64,000 bases of DNA from contig NZ_JAHSTV010000006.1 of the NCBI RefSeq assembly GCF_019145235.1, forward strand, positions 1-64,000. The letters are read 5' to 3'. The translations under genes and the position numbers were made by a program. The stretch comes from Pseudomonas farris. GTDB taxonomy: Bacteria; Pseudomonadota; Gammaproteobacteria; Pseudomonadales; Pseudomonadaceae. Position 1 is the first letter of the stretch. Each line of letters starts with the position of its first letter. Below, in pieces: positions 54,624 through 63,869 of this stretch. Under the pieces are notes generated by a model that had not been told where the DNA came from, searched no databases, and saw nothing but the letters and a program-made list of their open reading frames with translations.

Positions 54624-57470
54624 ATGACCCGTACCCATGAAATCCGCCCCGATCTGGACGAGGGAATCGACCGCAAGGTTCTCAGCCAGCTGCGCGCCCG
54701 TTTTCTGAAGCTCAACGAGGGTCGCATGGCCCGTGCCATGGAAGGGTTGTCGACCCGCCAGCAAACGGTTCTGACCCTGCTGCCGCTGTTTTTCCACGTT
54801 AATCATCCGCTATTGCCGGGTTACGTTTCGGGTAGCACCCCGGCCGGGCTGTCGAATTTCGAACCAGACGCCAACGCCCTCGCAGAAGCCCAGCGCCTGA
54901 CGCGCTCGTTTTCCTACAAGCCGCGCCACGGCAGCAATCCGCCACGACCGATTCACGGTCTGTTCCTGATGGGTAGCCTCGGCACCTTGGCCCAAGCCGA
55001 TCAGAGCGACATGGACGTATGGGTCTGTCACGGGCCGGACTTGAGCGAAAGCGAGCTCACAGAGCTGCGCAAGAAATGCCAGTTGCTTGAGATATGGGCC
55101 GCCAGCCAGGGTGCCGAGGCGCATTTCTTTCTGATCGACCCTGCTCGCTTCGTGCTCGGCGAGCGCGATACCCAACTGAGTTCAGAAGACTGCGGCACCA
55201 CCCAGCACTATCTGCTGCTGGACGAGTTCTACCGCACCGCGATCTGGCTGGCCGGCCGCACACCCATCTGGTGGCTGGTGCCGGTTTACGAAGAGGCGGC
55301 GTATGACCGCTACACCCACACGCTGTTATCCAAGCGCTTCATCCGTGCCGACGAGACTCTGGACCTGGGGCATCTTTCGTATATCCCGCCAGGGGAGTTC
55401 ATCGGTGCCGGGCTCTGGCAGTTGTTCAAAGGCATCGAGTCACCCTACAAATCGGTGCTCAAACTGCTGCTGACCGAGGTCTACGCCAGCGAACACCCCA
55501 AGGTCCAGTGCCTGAGCCTGCGCTTCAAGCAGGCGGTGTTTGCCAATCAACTGGACCTCGATGAACTGGATCCATACGTCGTGGTTTACCGGCGCATCGA
55601 GGAGTACCTCACGGCCCGGGGCGAACCGGAACGACTGGAGCTGGTACGCCGCGCGCTGTACTTGAAGGTCAACCGCAAGCTCACTGGCAGCAGCAGTCGT
55701 ACCCAGAGCTGGCAGCGTTCATTGCTCGAACGCCTGGCCAACGAATGGCATTGGGATCAGCGTCAGCTCGCATTGCTCGACAGCCGCAGCCAGTGGAAAG
55801 TCCGCCAGGTCAGCGCCGAACGCCGAGCCCTGGTGGGCGAGCTGAATTACAGCTACCGCTTCCTGACGCAGTTTGCCCGCAATGAGCAGACCGTCAGCCT
55901 GATCAACAAGCGCGACCTCAATGTGCTGGGCCGGCGGCTGTATGCGGCCTTCGAGCGCAAGGCCGACAAGGTCGAATTCATCAACCCTGGCATCGCTCCC
56001 GATCTGGCCGAAGACACCCTGACGCTGGTGCAGGCACCCAACAAGAAAGAACCGGGGCAAACCCAATGGGGTTTGTACAACGGCAGCCTGGCCGCCCACG
56101 AGTGGGAGCATTTCGCGCCGATCAAGCGCAGCCGTCAGTTACTGGAACTGCTCACCTGGTGCCACCGCAACGGCGTGATCGACAGCAGCACCCGCCTGGC
56201 CCTGCACCCCGGCACCAGCGACTTGAGCGAGTTCGAACTGTTCAACCTGCTCGGCAGCCTGCAACAAAGCATCGCCCTGCCTTTGACTACTGTCTCCGAA
56301 GAGCCTTTGCTGCGCGCCAGTGTGCCGAGCGAAGTACTGATTCTGGTGAATGTCGGCATCGATCCGCTCAAGCACCATCGCGACCTGAATATTCTGATGA
56401 CTACCGAACGCACCGATTCCCTGAGCTATGCCGGCGTGCGGGAAAACCTGGTGCTGACCCTGGATCAGGTCACGCTCAACAGCTGGAACGAGGTGCTGGT
56501 CAGCCGATTTGATGGCCCCCACGCCCTGCTCGACTGCCTGCGCGATTACCTCAACAACCTGCCGGACGGGCCACAACAGCCCAAACTGCGGGTGCGTTGT
56601 TTCTGCCACAACCGCGCGCAATTCATTGCCCGGCGGGTCGAAGAAATCCTCGACACCGCGCACAACCTGCTACTGAGCAAACTCAATCATCGTTACCTGA
56701 TTCAGGTCCAGCAGCATTACCACGTGCTGGAGCTGATGCCCGGGCAGGTCAATCACGTCGCCCTCGCCACCCTGCCGGCGCTGTTCGACTACCTCGGCGA
56801 AGAACTAGCCAGCTACAGCCCGTTTCATCTGGACCCGATGGCACTGGAAGACCACGATCTGGCGTTGATCCTGCCCATGGGGCAACCCGACTGCGTTCAG
56901 GTGTTCTACCGGATCAACGAACACCAGGCCGATGTGTATGTATTGGATGAATTCAATGCCCTGTGGCAGCAGCGTTTGCCTTATCACGACGAGCAAAGCC
57001 TGTTGGTGCCGCTGCAACGCTTCCTGCAATCGATCCAGTACCGGCGCGATGCCTTGCTGCCGATGGACGCAGCCCAGCCACTGAGCCTGGACACTTTGTA
57101 TTACCAGTTGTTGCCTTCAGGTACCGCACGGGCGCGTCGGGTCGAAGCCCTGCCGGCGCCGCAAACCCCGGTCAACAAACCGTTCTATGACGTGCAGGCG
57201 ATCGTCGGCAAAGCCGCACCTGGACAGGTACAGGTCACGTTGTATTGCAATCAGCGGGAGTTTTCAGAGCTGGAATATGGCGACCAATTGTTCAGTGTAG
57301 TCGCCCGGGAAATCGTCGAGCAGCGCCGCGAGGCCGAACGATATCGCTGCTACATCACCGACCTGGACCTGTCGGGCCTGCTCGGTGATGGTCAGGGTTC
57401 AAGCCAGCTGTATCTGCGCTACAAGGCCGACCTGGAGCGCGCACTGAACGAGGCACTCGAGCAGGTCTGA
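54624..57470 (+). CDS. cyaA: Class I adenylate cyclase
   Basis: Makes cAMP from ATP; the cytoplasmic enzyme of 948 residues belongs to the enterobacterial-type class I. The catalytic domain occupies roughly the N-terminal half and contains the nucleotidyltransferase motif LMGSLGTLAQADQSDMDVWVC, with the metal-binding DxD, and HGLFLMGS upstream. The C-terminal half is a regulatory region (DPYVVVYRRIEEYLTARGEPERLEL and following). Length and order agree with CyaA. It stands alone, convergent with rnk over a 7-base gap. Confidence 0.95.
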   Translation: MTRTHEIRPDLDEGIDRKVLSQLRARFLKLNEGRMARAMEGLSTRQQTVLTLLPLFFHVNHPLLPGYVSGSTPAGLSNFEPDANALAEAQRLTRSFSYKPRHGSNPPRPIHGLFLMGSLGTLAQADQSDMDVWVCHGPDLSESELTELRKKCQLLEIWAASQGAEAHFFLIDPARFVLGERDTQLSSEDCGTTQHYLLLDEFYRTAIWLAGRTPIWWLVPVYEEAAYDRYTHTLLSKRFIRADETLDLGHLSYIPPGEFIGAGLWQLFKGIESPYKSVLKLLLTEVYASEHPKVQCLSLRFKQAVFANQLDLDELDPYVVVYRRIEEYLTARGEPERLELVRRALYLKVNRKLTGSSSRTQSWQRSLLERLANEWHWDQRQLALLDSRSQWKVRQVSAERRALVGELNYSYRFLTQFARNEQTVSLINKRDLNVLGRRLYAAFERKADKVEFINPGIAPDLAEDTLTLVQAPNKKEPGQTQWGLYNGSLAAHEWEHFAPIKRSRQLLELLTWCHRNGVIDSSTRLALHPGTSDLSEFELFNLLGSLQQSIALPLTTVSEEPLLRASVPSEVLILVNVGIDPLKHHRDLNILMTTERTDSLSYAGVRENLVLTLDQVTLNSWNEVLVSRFDGPHALLDCLRDYLNNLPDGPQQPKLRVRCFCHNRAQFIARRVEEILDTAHNLLLSKLNHRYLIQVQQHYHVLELMPGQVNHVALATLPALFDYLGEELASYSPFHLDPMALEDHDLALILPMGQPDCVQVFYRINEHQADVYVLDEFNALWQQRLPYHDEQSLLVPLQRFLQSIQYRRDALLPMDAAQPLSLDTLYYQLLPSGTARARRVEALPAPQTPVNKPFYDVQAIVGKAAPGQVQVTLYCNQREFSELEYGDQLFSVVAREIVEQRREAERYRCYITDLDLSGLLGDGQGSSQLYLRYKADLERALNEALEQV

Positions 57471-57477
57471 AGGGATG

Positions 57478-57888
57478 TTATTCCGGGAAGTCGCCGCCAT
57501 GAGCAGGCTGCGATTCAACTTCCAGCAGGGTCAGTTTGAGGGTCTTGCCGCCTGGTGCCGGCCAGTCGATGTGCTGGCCAACCTTCAGACCGAGCAAAGC
57601 ACTGCCCACCGGCGCCAGAATGGAAATCCGGCCTTCGTCGGCGTTGGCATCCTTGGGGTAAACCAACGTCAGGTGATAGTCCTTGCCGCTGCTCTCTTCA
57701 CGGCAATGCACACGGGAATTCATGGTCACGACATCGGCGGGCACTTCATCGTGACCGACCAGAGTATCGGCGCGATCCAGTTCGGTTTGCAGCGCGATAA
57801 CGCCCGGCAGCGTGTCATCCAGGCTGTCGATCAGGCGCTCCAGACGTTGTACGTCCAGACGGGTAAGGGTGATGGAAGGTGCGGTCAT
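57478..57888 (-). CDS. rnk: Regulator of nucleoside diphosphate kinase (GreA/B-fold)
   Basis: A 136-residue RNA polymerase-interacting protein: a short N-terminal coiled coil (RLDVQRLERLIDSLDD) and a C-terminal GreA/B-type domain (VVTMNSRVHCREESSGKDYHLTLVYPKDANADEGRISILAPVGSALLGLKVG). Rnk lacks the long catalytic coiled coil of GreA. The start at 57888 (MTAPSITLTR) has AAAGGAG in front. In P. aeruginosa Rnk and AlgQ both influence nucleoside diphosphate kinase and alginate. An intrinsic terminator-like hairpin ends only 29 bases before this ATG. Confidence 0.92.
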   Translation of the reverse strand: MTAPSITLTRLDVQRLERLIDSLDDTLPGVIALQTELDRADTLVGHDEVPADVVTMNSRVHCREESSGKDYHLTLVYPKDANADEGRISILAPVGSALLGLKVGQHIDWPAPGGKTLKLTLLEVESQPAHGGDFPE

Positions 57889-57925
57889 GATCAGGGCAGA
57901 CTCCTTTCTTCTGCACGAAAAAAGC

Positions 57926-57954
57926 AAAACCCCGCCAGAAAAAGGCGGGGTTTT
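57926..57954 (-). terminator. Intrinsic terminator in the rnk 5' region (possible attenuator)
   Basis: AAAACCCCGCC and GGCGGGGTTTT make an 11-base stem, followed on the minus strand by GC then TTTTTT. It ends about 29 bases before the rnk start codon. It could end the cyaY-DUF1289 transcript, or act as an attenuator in the rnk leader. Confidence 0.75.
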
Positions 57955-58055
57955 CACGAGCCTCGATGGGTTGAGGCGTCTCTGGACACTATCACAGCTC
58001 AATAAATATACAAGTCAGGCCGCTGAACGCCCTCTTTAGGGTTGGCGAGTAACTT

Positions 58056-58165
58056 TGTGGCGAGGGGGCTTGTCGGAACGCCGCACCGCCCCGTTCGGCT
58101 GCGCAGCAGTCGTTAGCTTTTTGGGGCCGCTTCGCGACCCAGCGGGGGCAAGCCCCCTCGCCACA
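58056..58165. repeat. Long palindromic repeat, family 3
   Basis: TGTGGCGAGGGGGCTTG, then CGTTCGGCTGCGCAGCAGTCG and GGGGCCGCTTCGCGACCC, then GCAAGCCCCCTCGCCACA. It is the same architecture as 53897-53991 with an extra GTCGGAACGCCGCACCGC segment near the left arm. With the terminator it fills the 304-base gap between rnk and the DUF1289 gene. Confidence 0.8.
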
Positions 58166-58192
58166 GGTAAGCATCGCTACCCAATAGAGTGA

Positions 58193-58411
58193 TCAGATCG
58201 CAGATTTTCGCTGAACAGCCTGCGCACAAATCACCCGCCGCCGCTCATCATCCGCCGAGCGCCATTCGCGAATATCTTCAACATGGCGGAAACACCCCAG
58301 GCAGACCTTCTGTTCATCCAGCCGACACACACCGCTGCACGGCGAAGGCACCGCCGGGCTGACATTGCTGTAAAGCGGTTTGGGCGGACGAACGGGCGCA
58401 GGCTGGGTCAC
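58193..58411 (-). CDS. DUF1289 family cysteine-rich protein
   Basis: A 72-residue protein with a clustered set of cysteines (SPCSGVCRLDEQKVCLGCFRH, then EIREWRSADD-type IREWRSADDERRRVI), the DUF1289 pattern that may bind metal. The start is a GTG at 58411, four bases downstream of the cyaY stop, giving product MTQPAPVRPPKPLYS. A longer frame covers cyaY in another phase. It is co-transcribed with cyaY, hinting at iron-sulfur chemistry, which remains an inference. Confidence 0.82.
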   Translation of the reverse strand: MTQPAPVRPPKPLYSNVSPAVPSPCSGVCRLDEQKVCLGCFRHVEDIREWRSADDERRRVICAQAVQRKSAI

Positions 58412-58415
58412 GATC

Positions 58416-58748
58416 TCACAGACCTTCGAAATCGAGTTCGACATCGGCTTGCTGCTTGACGATGCGCTCAAGCATCTCACCGAGCTGCTCTTCACTCTTG
58501 TCACACATCCAGCGCTCGCTTTCTGCGTCGTAATCAAAGTGGAAGCCGCCGGATACCGCCGCCAGCCACAGCTGACGCAATGGCTCCTGGCGACTAAAGA
58601 TCAGCGCGGTGCCGTTTTCGAATTTGACGGTGAGCACACCGGCCGAGCTCTCCAGATCGATATCCAGGCCACTCTCGTCGAAAATATCCTCCAGCGACTG
58701 CTGGGTTGCATCGACCAGGTCGTGGAAACGGGCTTCAGTCAAACTCAT
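58416..58748 (-). CDS. cyaY: Frataxin homologue CyaY
   Basis: A 110-residue iron-binding protein that modulates iron-sulfur cluster assembly. It shows the acidic first helix (MSLTEARFHDLVDATQQSLEDIFDES) that carries the iron ligands, and the conserved beta-sheet LTVKFENGTALIFSRQEPLRQLWLAAVSGGFHF. Length matches E. coli CyaY (106). It is divergent from lptM-lysA-dapF, as in enterobacteria, with a REP doublet and the lptM promoter between. Confidence 0.95.
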   Translation of the reverse strand: MSLTEARFHDLVDATQQSLEDIFDESGLDIDLESSAGVLTVKFENGTALIFSRQEPLRQLWLAAVSGGFHFDYDAESERWMCDKSEEQLGEMLERIVKQQADVELDFEGL

Positions 58749-58849
58749 TGCGGGAACCTCAAAAAGTGTCTACTCACGCTCAAGCGCCGCAAGATACGGG
58801 CGAGCCCCGGTGATTGCAAAGGATAACGACCCATGGCGATCACGAAACC

Positions 58850-58939
58850 TGTGGGAGCGAGCCTGCTCGCGAAGAGGTCATCATATTCAACATCAATGAT
58901 GACTGACACTACGCCTTCGCGAGCAGGCTCGCTCCCACA
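58850..58939. repeat. REP doublet, variant 1b
   Basis: TGTGGGAGCGAGCCTGCTCG and its inverse spanning 90 bases, in the divergent gap between cyaY and lptM. This is unusual because most copies here lie at 3' ends. Confidence 0.9.
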
Positions 58940-59023
58940 ATGGAATGCACCTGGCTGGCCGGCATCAGGCAAAGGCCCGCCGGACGGGAGGCGCGTCGCA
59001 TAGGCAAGCTGCCGGGTGGCCGG

Positions 59024-59029
59024 TATACT
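59024..59029 (+). promoter_or_regulatory. -10 element of the lptM-lysA operon promoter
   Basis: TATACT lies 35 bases before the lptM start codon. No clear -35 is seen at the right spacing. Confidence 0.4.
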
Positions 59030-59063
59030 CCGGCGCAATTAACGCATTTTCAAGGATTTCGCC

Positions 59064-59237
59064 ATGAAGCGCCTGATCTCTTCCCTTGCTGCGCTCGTCG
59101 CGGTTGCCTGTCTTGTGTCGGCCTGTGGTCAAAAAGGCCCGCTGTACCTGCCTGATGAGAACCAGGATCCTGCCGAGCAGGCCAAGTCCTCGCAACAGCA
59201 GCCTGCCTCCAAGGCACACAAGCACGACGTCTACTAA
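59064..59237 (+). CDS. lptM: LPS-assembly lipoprotein LptM (YifL)
   Basis: A 57-residue outer-membrane lipoprotein. The signal MKRLISSLAALVAVACLVSA leads to lipobox cysteine C21, followed by the family's short conserved segment GQKGPLYLPDE. LptM assists oxidative maturation of the LptD/LptE translocon in E. coli. It begins the operon with lysA 9 bases downstream. Its neighbours cyaY, lysA and dapF are the usual ones. Confidence 0.93.
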   Translation: MKRLISSLAALVAVACLVSACGQKGPLYLPDENQDPAEQAKSSQQQPASKAHKHDVY

Positions 59238-59246
59238 GGGAACGCT

Positions 59247-60494
59247 ATGGACGCTTTTAACTACCGTGACGGTGAGCTGTTCGCGGAAGGTGTTGCACTG
59301 TCCGCCATCGCCGAACGCTTTGGTACACCGACCTACGTCTACTCCCGTGCCCACATCGAAGCCCAATACCTGGCTTACGCCGATGCGCTGGCCGGCATGC
59401 CGCACCTGGTCTGCTTTGCGGTCAAGGCCAACTCCAACCTGGGTGTACTGAATGTCCTGGCGCGTTTGGGCGCCGGTTTCGACATCGTTTCCCGTGGCGA
59501 ACTGGAACGCGTACTGGCCGCTGGCGGCACTGCTGACAAGATCGTGTTCTCCGGTGTCGGCAAGACCCGTGACGACATGCGTCGGGCGCTGGAAGTCGGC
59601 GTGCATTGCTTCAACGTCGAGTCCACCGATGAGCTCGAACGCCTGCAAGTGGTGGCCGCCGAGCTGGGCGTTCGCGCGCCGATCTCGTTGCGCGTGAACC
59701 CGGACGTCGATGCCGGCACTCACCCGTACATCTCCACCGGTCTGAAGGAAAACAAGTTCGGCATCGCCATCGCCGACGCCGAAGACGTGTACATCCGCGC
59801 CGCGCAACTGCCTAACCTGGAAGTGGTCGGCGTCGATTGCCATATCGGTTCGCAACTGACCACCCTGCCGCCATTCATCGACGCCCTCGACCGCCTGCTG
59901 GGCCTGGTCGACCGCCTCGGCGATTGCGGCATCTACCTGCGCCACATCGATCTCGGTGGTGGTTTGGGCGTGCGTTATCGTGATGAAGAGCCGCCATTGG
60001 CTGCCGACTACATCAAAGCCGTGCGCGAGCGTCTCGACGGTCGTGACCTGGCGCTGGTGTTCGAGCCGGGCCGTTTCATCGTCGCCAACGCCGGCGTGCT
60101 GCTGACCCAGGTCGAGTACCTCAAGCACACCGAACACAAAGACTTCGCCATCGTCGACGCGGCGATGAACGACCTGATCCGTCCGGCGCTGTATCAAGCC
60201 TGGATGGACGTCACCGCCGTGCGCCCGCGTACCAGCGCCGCTCGCGCCTACGACATCGTCGGCCCGATCTGCGAAACCGGCGACTTCCTGGCCAAGGATC
60301 GTCAACTGGCGCTGGAAGAAGGCGACCTGCTGGCCGTGCATTCGGCCGGTGCCTATGGGTTTGTCATGAGTTCCAACTACAACACCCGTGGCCGCGCCGC
60401 TGAAGTGTTGGTGGACGGTGATCAGGCATTCGAAGTGCGTCGCCGTGAGACGGTAGCCGAGTTGTTTGCTGGCGAAAGCCTGCTGCCGGAGTAA
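59247..60494 (+). CDS. lysA: Diaminopimelate decarboxylase
   Basis: PLP enzyme that decarboxylates meso-diaminopimelate to lysine. The 415-residue protein has the Schiff-base lysine in [20 protein letters not shown], the VECHIGSQ-like [10 protein letters not shown] and the glycine loop GGGLGVRY, and the C-terminal [11 protein letters not shown] block with the active-site cysteine from the partner subunit. It is followed by dapF, so diaminopimelate isomerisation and decarboxylation genes are adjacent. Confidence 0.97.
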   Translation: MDAFNYRDGELFAEGVALSAIAERFGTPTYVYSRAHIEAQYLAYADALAGMPHLVCFAVKANSNLGVLNVLARLGAGFDIVSRGELERVLAAGGTADKIVFSGVGKTRDDMRRALEVGVHCFNVESTDELERLQVVAAELGVRAPISLRVNPDVDAGTHPYISTGLKENKFGIAIADAEDVYIRAAQLPNLEVVGVDCHIGSQLTTLPPFIDALDRLLGLVDRLGDCGIYLRHIDLGGGLGVRYRDEEPPLAADYIKAVRERLDGRDLALVFEPGRFIVANAGVLLTQVEYLKHTEHKDFAIVDAAMNDLIRPALYQAWMDVTAVRPRTSAARAYDIVGPICETGDFLAKDRQLALEEGDLLAVHSAGAYGFVMSSNYNTRGRAAEVLVDGDQAFEVRRRETVAELFAGESLLPE

Positions 60495-60498
60495 AACC

Positions 60499-61329
60499 AT
60501 GCTGCTGCGTTTTACCAAGATGCACGGCCTGGGCAATGACTTCATGGTTCTCGACCTGGTCAGCCAGCACGCGCACATCCTGCCAAAACACGCCAAGCAA
60601 TGGGGCGATCGGCACACGGGGATCGGTTTCGATCAGTTGCTGATCGTCGAAGCGCCCAGCAACCCGGACGTGGATTTCCGCTACCGAATCTTCAACGCCG
60701 ACGGCTCCGAAGTGGAACAGTGCGGCAACGGTGCGCGCTGTTTCGCCCGCTTCGTGCTCGACAAGCGCCTGACCGCCAAGCGGTTGATTCGCGTCGAGAC
60801 CAAAAGCGGCATCATCGAACTGGACATCCGCAGCGATGGCCAGATCAGCGTCAACATGGGCGCCCCGCGCCTGGTACCGGCCGAGATTCCGTTCGAAGCC
60901 CCGAGCCAGGCCCTGAGCTATCAGGTAGACGTCGACGGCACCACGGTCGAACTGGCCGCAGTGTCCATGGGCAACCCCCATGCCGTGTTGCGGGTCAGCG
61001 ACATCAACAACGCACCGGTGCATGAACTGGGACCGAAAATCGAACATCACCCGCGCTTCCCGGCGCGGGTCAATGTCGGTTTTCTCCAGGTCATCGACCG
61101 GAGCCGCGCGCAGTTGCGCGTCTGGGAACGCGGGGCCGGGGAAACCCAGGCATGCGGAACCGGCGCCTGTGCTGCTGCAGTGGCCGCGATCAGCCAGGGG
61201 TGGATGGATTCGCCGCTATTGATCGACCTGCCCGGCGGGCGTCTGTCCATTGAATGGGCAGGCCCTGGCCAACCGGTCATGATGACCGGCCCGGCAGTGC
61301 GCGTATACGAAGGACAAGTGCGTCTTTGA
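60499..61329 (+). CDS. dapF: Diaminopimelate epimerase
   Basis: Interconverts LL- and meso-diaminopimelate. The 276-residue protein begins [20 protein letters not shown]. The two catalytic cysteines lie in [13 protein letters not shown] (near residue 75) and [17 protein letters not shown] (near residue 219). The start at 60499 lies 4 bases after the lysA stop; an upstream in-frame codon lies inside lysA and is not used by the family. Confidence 0.97.
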   Translation: MLLRFTKMHGLGNDFMVLDLVSQHAHILPKHAKQWGDRHTGIGFDQLLIVEAPSNPDVDFRYRIFNADGSEVEQCGNGARCFARFVLDKRLTAKRLIRVETKSGIIELDIRSDGQISVNMGAPRLVPAEIPFEAPSQALSYQVDVDGTTVELAAVSMGNPHAVLRVSDINNAPVHELGPKIEHHPRFPARVNVGFLQVIDRSRAQLRVWERGAGETQACGTGACAAAVAAISQGWMDSPLLIDLPGGRLSIEWAGPGQPVMMTGPAVRVYEGQVRL

Positions 61330-61342
61330 GTGAGCCAAATCC

Positions 61343-62068
61343 ATGACCGACAAGCCTCAGGTTCCCGCCCTACAGCCCGACGAATCTCCTTCCGAAAGCC
61401 TTGAGGCGGCGGCGATTGCCGCGTACCTGGAGGCTCATCCGGATTTCTTCATCGAGCATGAAGAACTGCTGCCGGCCCTGCGCATTCCGCACCAGCGCGG
61501 CGACACCATTTCGCTGGTCGAACGCCAGATGACGATTCTGCGCGACCGCAATATCGAGATGCGCCACCGCCTCTCGCAATTGATGGACGTGGCCCGCGAC
61601 AACGATCGACTCTTCGACAAGACCCGCCGCCTGATTCTCGCGCTGATGGACGCCACCAGCCTGGAAGATGTGGTGATCAGCGTTGAAGACAGTCTGCGGC
61701 AAGACTTCCAGGTGCCCTTCGTCAGCCTGATTCTGCTGGGCGACAACCCGATGCCGGTGGGCCGTTGGGTGACGCATGCCGACGCGCAAACGGCCATCGG
61801 CGGCTTGCTCTCGGAAGACAAGAGCGTCAGCGGCAGCCTGCGTGAGCATGAACTGGACTTCCTGTTCGGTGAAGAACAGCGCAAGCAAATTGGCTCCACC
61901 GCCGTCGTCGCCATCAGCCACCAGGGCATCCACGGCGTTCTGGCCATCGCCAGCCGTGATCCGCAGCACTACAAGAACTCGGTGGGCACGCTGTTCCTGA
62001 GTTACATCGCCGAAGTCATGGGCCGCGTGCTGCCACGGGTCAATAGCTCCCTGCGCTCGGTACGCTGA
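61343..62068 (+). CDS. DUF484 family protein
   Basis: A 241-residue cytoplasmic protein with an N-terminal helix ([21 protein letters not shown]), a coiled-coil linker ([23 protein letters not shown]) and a GAF-like domain. This is DUF484, found between dapF and xerC in many gammaproteobacteria (YigA in E. coli). Function is unknown; a role related to XerC or a cyclic-nucleotide-like sensor is speculative. It starts 13 bases after dapF and ends 2 bases before xerC. Confidence 0.92.
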   Translation: MTDKPQVPALQPDESPSESLEAAAIAAYLEAHPDFFIEHEELLPALRIPHQRGDTISLVERQMTILRDRNIEMRHRLSQLMDVARDNDRLFDKTRRLILALMDATSLEDVVISVEDSLRQDFQVPFVSLILLGDNPMPVGRWVTHADAQTAIGGLLSEDKSVSGSLREHELDFLFGEEQRKQIGSTAVVAISHQGIHGVLAIASRDPQHYKNSVGTLFLSYIAEVMGRVLPRVNSSLRSVR

Positions 62069-62070
62069 CC

Positions 62071-62970
62071 ATGGAACGACAACTGGGCGCTTACTGCGAA
62101 CACCTGCGCAGTGAGCGGCAGGTGTCGCCGCACACACTGTACGCCTACCGCCGCGACCTCGACAAAGTGCTGGGCTGGTGTGTCAAACAGAACATCGACA
62201 GCTGGGCCGCGCTGGACATCCAGCGCCTGCGCAGCCTGATCGCTCGCCTGCATTCCCAAGGCCAATCATCCCGCAGTCTGGCGCGGCTGCTGTCGGCAGT
62301 GCGCGGGCTCTATCACTATCTGAACCGCGAAGGTCTGTGCGACCACGACCCGGCCAATGGCCTGGCACCGCCCAAGGGCGAACGTCGCCTGCCGAAGACC
62401 CTCGACACTGATCGCGCACTGCAACTGCTTGAGGGCGCGGTAGAGGATGATTTTCTGGCGCGTCGGGATCAGGCGATTCTGGAACTGTTCTATTCCTCTG
62501 GCCTGCGCCTCTCCGAACTGACCGGGCTCAATCTTGATCAGTTGGACCTGGCTGACGGCATGGTCCAGGTGCTCGGCAAGGGCAGCAAGACTCGACTGTT
62601 GCCAGTGGGCAAAAAGGCTCGCGAAGCGCTGGAGTTGTGGCTGCCGCTACGAGCCATGACCAACCCGGCGGACGACGCGGTGTTTGTCAGCCAGCAAGGC
62701 CGGCGCCTCGGCCCTCGGGCGATTCAGGTACGGGTCAAGGCCGCCGGCGAGCGCGAACTGGGGCAGAACCTGCACCCGCACATGTTGCGACACTCCTTCG
62801 CCAGCCATTTGCTGGAGTCCTCTCAGGACTTGCGCGCGGTGCAGGAGCTGCTCGGCCACTCGGACATCAAGACCACCCAGATCTATACCCACCTGGACTT
62901 CCAGCACCTGGCGACGGTCTACGACAGCGCCCATCCACGGGCCAAACGCATTAAAGGCGATGATTCATGA
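62071..62970 (+). CDS. xerC: Tyrosine recombinase XerC
   Basis: Site-specific recombinase that, with XerD, resolves chromosome dimers at dif. The 299-residue protein has an N-terminal SAM-like core-binding domain (about residues 1 to 90) and a catalytic domain with R in [10 protein letters not shown], HxxR in [15 protein letters not shown], the second histidine in [11 protein letters not shown] and the nucleophile tyrosine in IYTHLDF. It lies in the lysA-dapF-DUF484-xerC order. The stop overlaps the HAD gene start (ATGA). Confidence 0.95.
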   Translation: MERQLGAYCEHLRSERQVSPHTLYAYRRDLDKVLGWCVKQNIDSWAALDIQRLRSLIARLHSQGQSSRSLARLLSAVRGLYHYLNREGLCDHDPANGLAPPKGERRLPKTLDTDRALQLLEGAVEDDFLARRDQAILELFYSSGLRLSELTGLNLDQLDLADGMVQVLGKGSKTRLLPVGKKAREALELWLPLRAMTNPADDAVFVSQQGRRLGPRAIQVRVKAAGERELGQNLHPHMLRHSFASHLLESSQDLRAVQELLGHSDIKTTQIYTHLDFQHLATVYDSAHPRAKRIKGDDS

Positions 62971-63671
62971 CCCTCCAATTGATCACCTTCGACCTCGACG
63001 ACACCCTGTGGGACACCGCCCCGGTGATCGTCAGCGCCGAAGCCATATTGCGTGAATGGCTGACCGAGCATGCACCGAACCTGGGCGCGGTGCCGGTGGA
63101 GCATCTGTGGTCGATTCGCGAGCGAGTGCTGAGCAACGAACCGAGCCTCAAGCATCGCATCAGTGCCCTGCGTCGGCGGGTGTTGTTCCATGCGCTGGAA
63201 GAAGCCGGTTATGGACACACCGAAGCGTTCGATCTTGCTGATCAGGGTTTCGAAGTGTTTCTGCATGCGCGGCATCAGTTGGAGATCTTCCCGGAGGTGC
63301 AACCGACCCTGGAAATTCTGGCCAATCACTATGCGCTTGGCGTGGTGACCAACGGCAATGCCGATGTGCGTCGATTGGGGCTGGCGGATTACTTCAAGTT
63401 TGCCCTGTGCGCCGAAGACATCGGCATCGCCAAGCCCGATGCACGACTGTTTCATGAAGCGCTGCAGCGGGGCGGCGCGACCGCCGAAACCGCAGTGCAT
63501 ATCGGCGACCATCCCGGCGATGACATTGCCGGCGCCCAGCAGGCGGGGTTGCGGGCAATCTGGTTTAACCCGGCGGGCAAGGTGTGGGAAGCCGAGAAGG
63601 CGCCGGATGCCGAGATTCGGAGCCTGAACGAATTGCCGGGGTTGTTGGCGCGGTGGAACGCCCAACACTGA
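62967..63671 (+). CDS. HAD-family hydrolase (YigB type)
   Basis: A 234-residue cytoplasmic phosphatase of the haloacid dehalogenase superfamily. Motif I is [10 protein letters not shown] (nucleophile aspartate), motif [10 protein letters not shown], motif III the lysine in IAKPDARLF, and motif [16 protein letters not shown]. An alpha-helical cap lies between motifs I and II. E. coli YigB at the same locus dephosphorylates FMN and 5-amino-6-ribitylaminouracil phosphate; the substrate here is inferred at best. It is coupled to xerC and closes the operon. Confidence 0.9.
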   Translation: MTLQLITFDLDDTLWDTAPVIVSAEAILREWLTEHAPNLGAVPVEHLWSIRERVLSNEPSLKHRISALRRRVLFHALEEAGYGHTEAFDLADQGFEVFLHARHQLEIFPEVQPTLEILANHYALGVVTNGNADVRRLGLADYFKFALCAEDIGIAKPDARLFHEALQRGGATAETAVHIGDHPGDDIAGAQQAGLRAIWFNPAGKVWEAEKAPDAEIRSLNELPGLLARWNAQH

Positions 63672-63690
63672 CTGAGTACACACATACCCC

Positions 63691-63780
63691 TGTGGGAGCG
63701 AGCCTGCTCGCGATAGCGGTGTGTCAGCCAACATCAATATTGAATGTGACGGCCTCATCGCGAGCAGGCTCGCTCCCACA
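63691..63780. repeat. REP doublet, variant 1b
   Basis: TGTGGGAGCGAGCCTGCTCG and its inverse across 90 bases, between the HAD-gene 3' end and the shared terminator (convergent 3' ends). Confidence 0.9.
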
Positions 63781-63817
63781 TTGGATCGTGTCGAACCCAA
63801 GACTTTTGTTCCGCCCA

Positions 63818-63850
63818 TGAAAAAGCCCGCAGCGACGGCGGGCTTTTTCA
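63818..63850. terminator. Bidirectional terminator between the HAD gene and sutA
   Basis: TGAAAAAGCCCGC and GCGGGCTTTTTCA form a 13-base stem with poly-A/poly-T flanks. It can end the xerC operon on the plus strand and sutA on the minus strand. Confidence 0.9.
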
Positions 63851-63869
63851 GCAAGCAAGAAGCAGGCGC

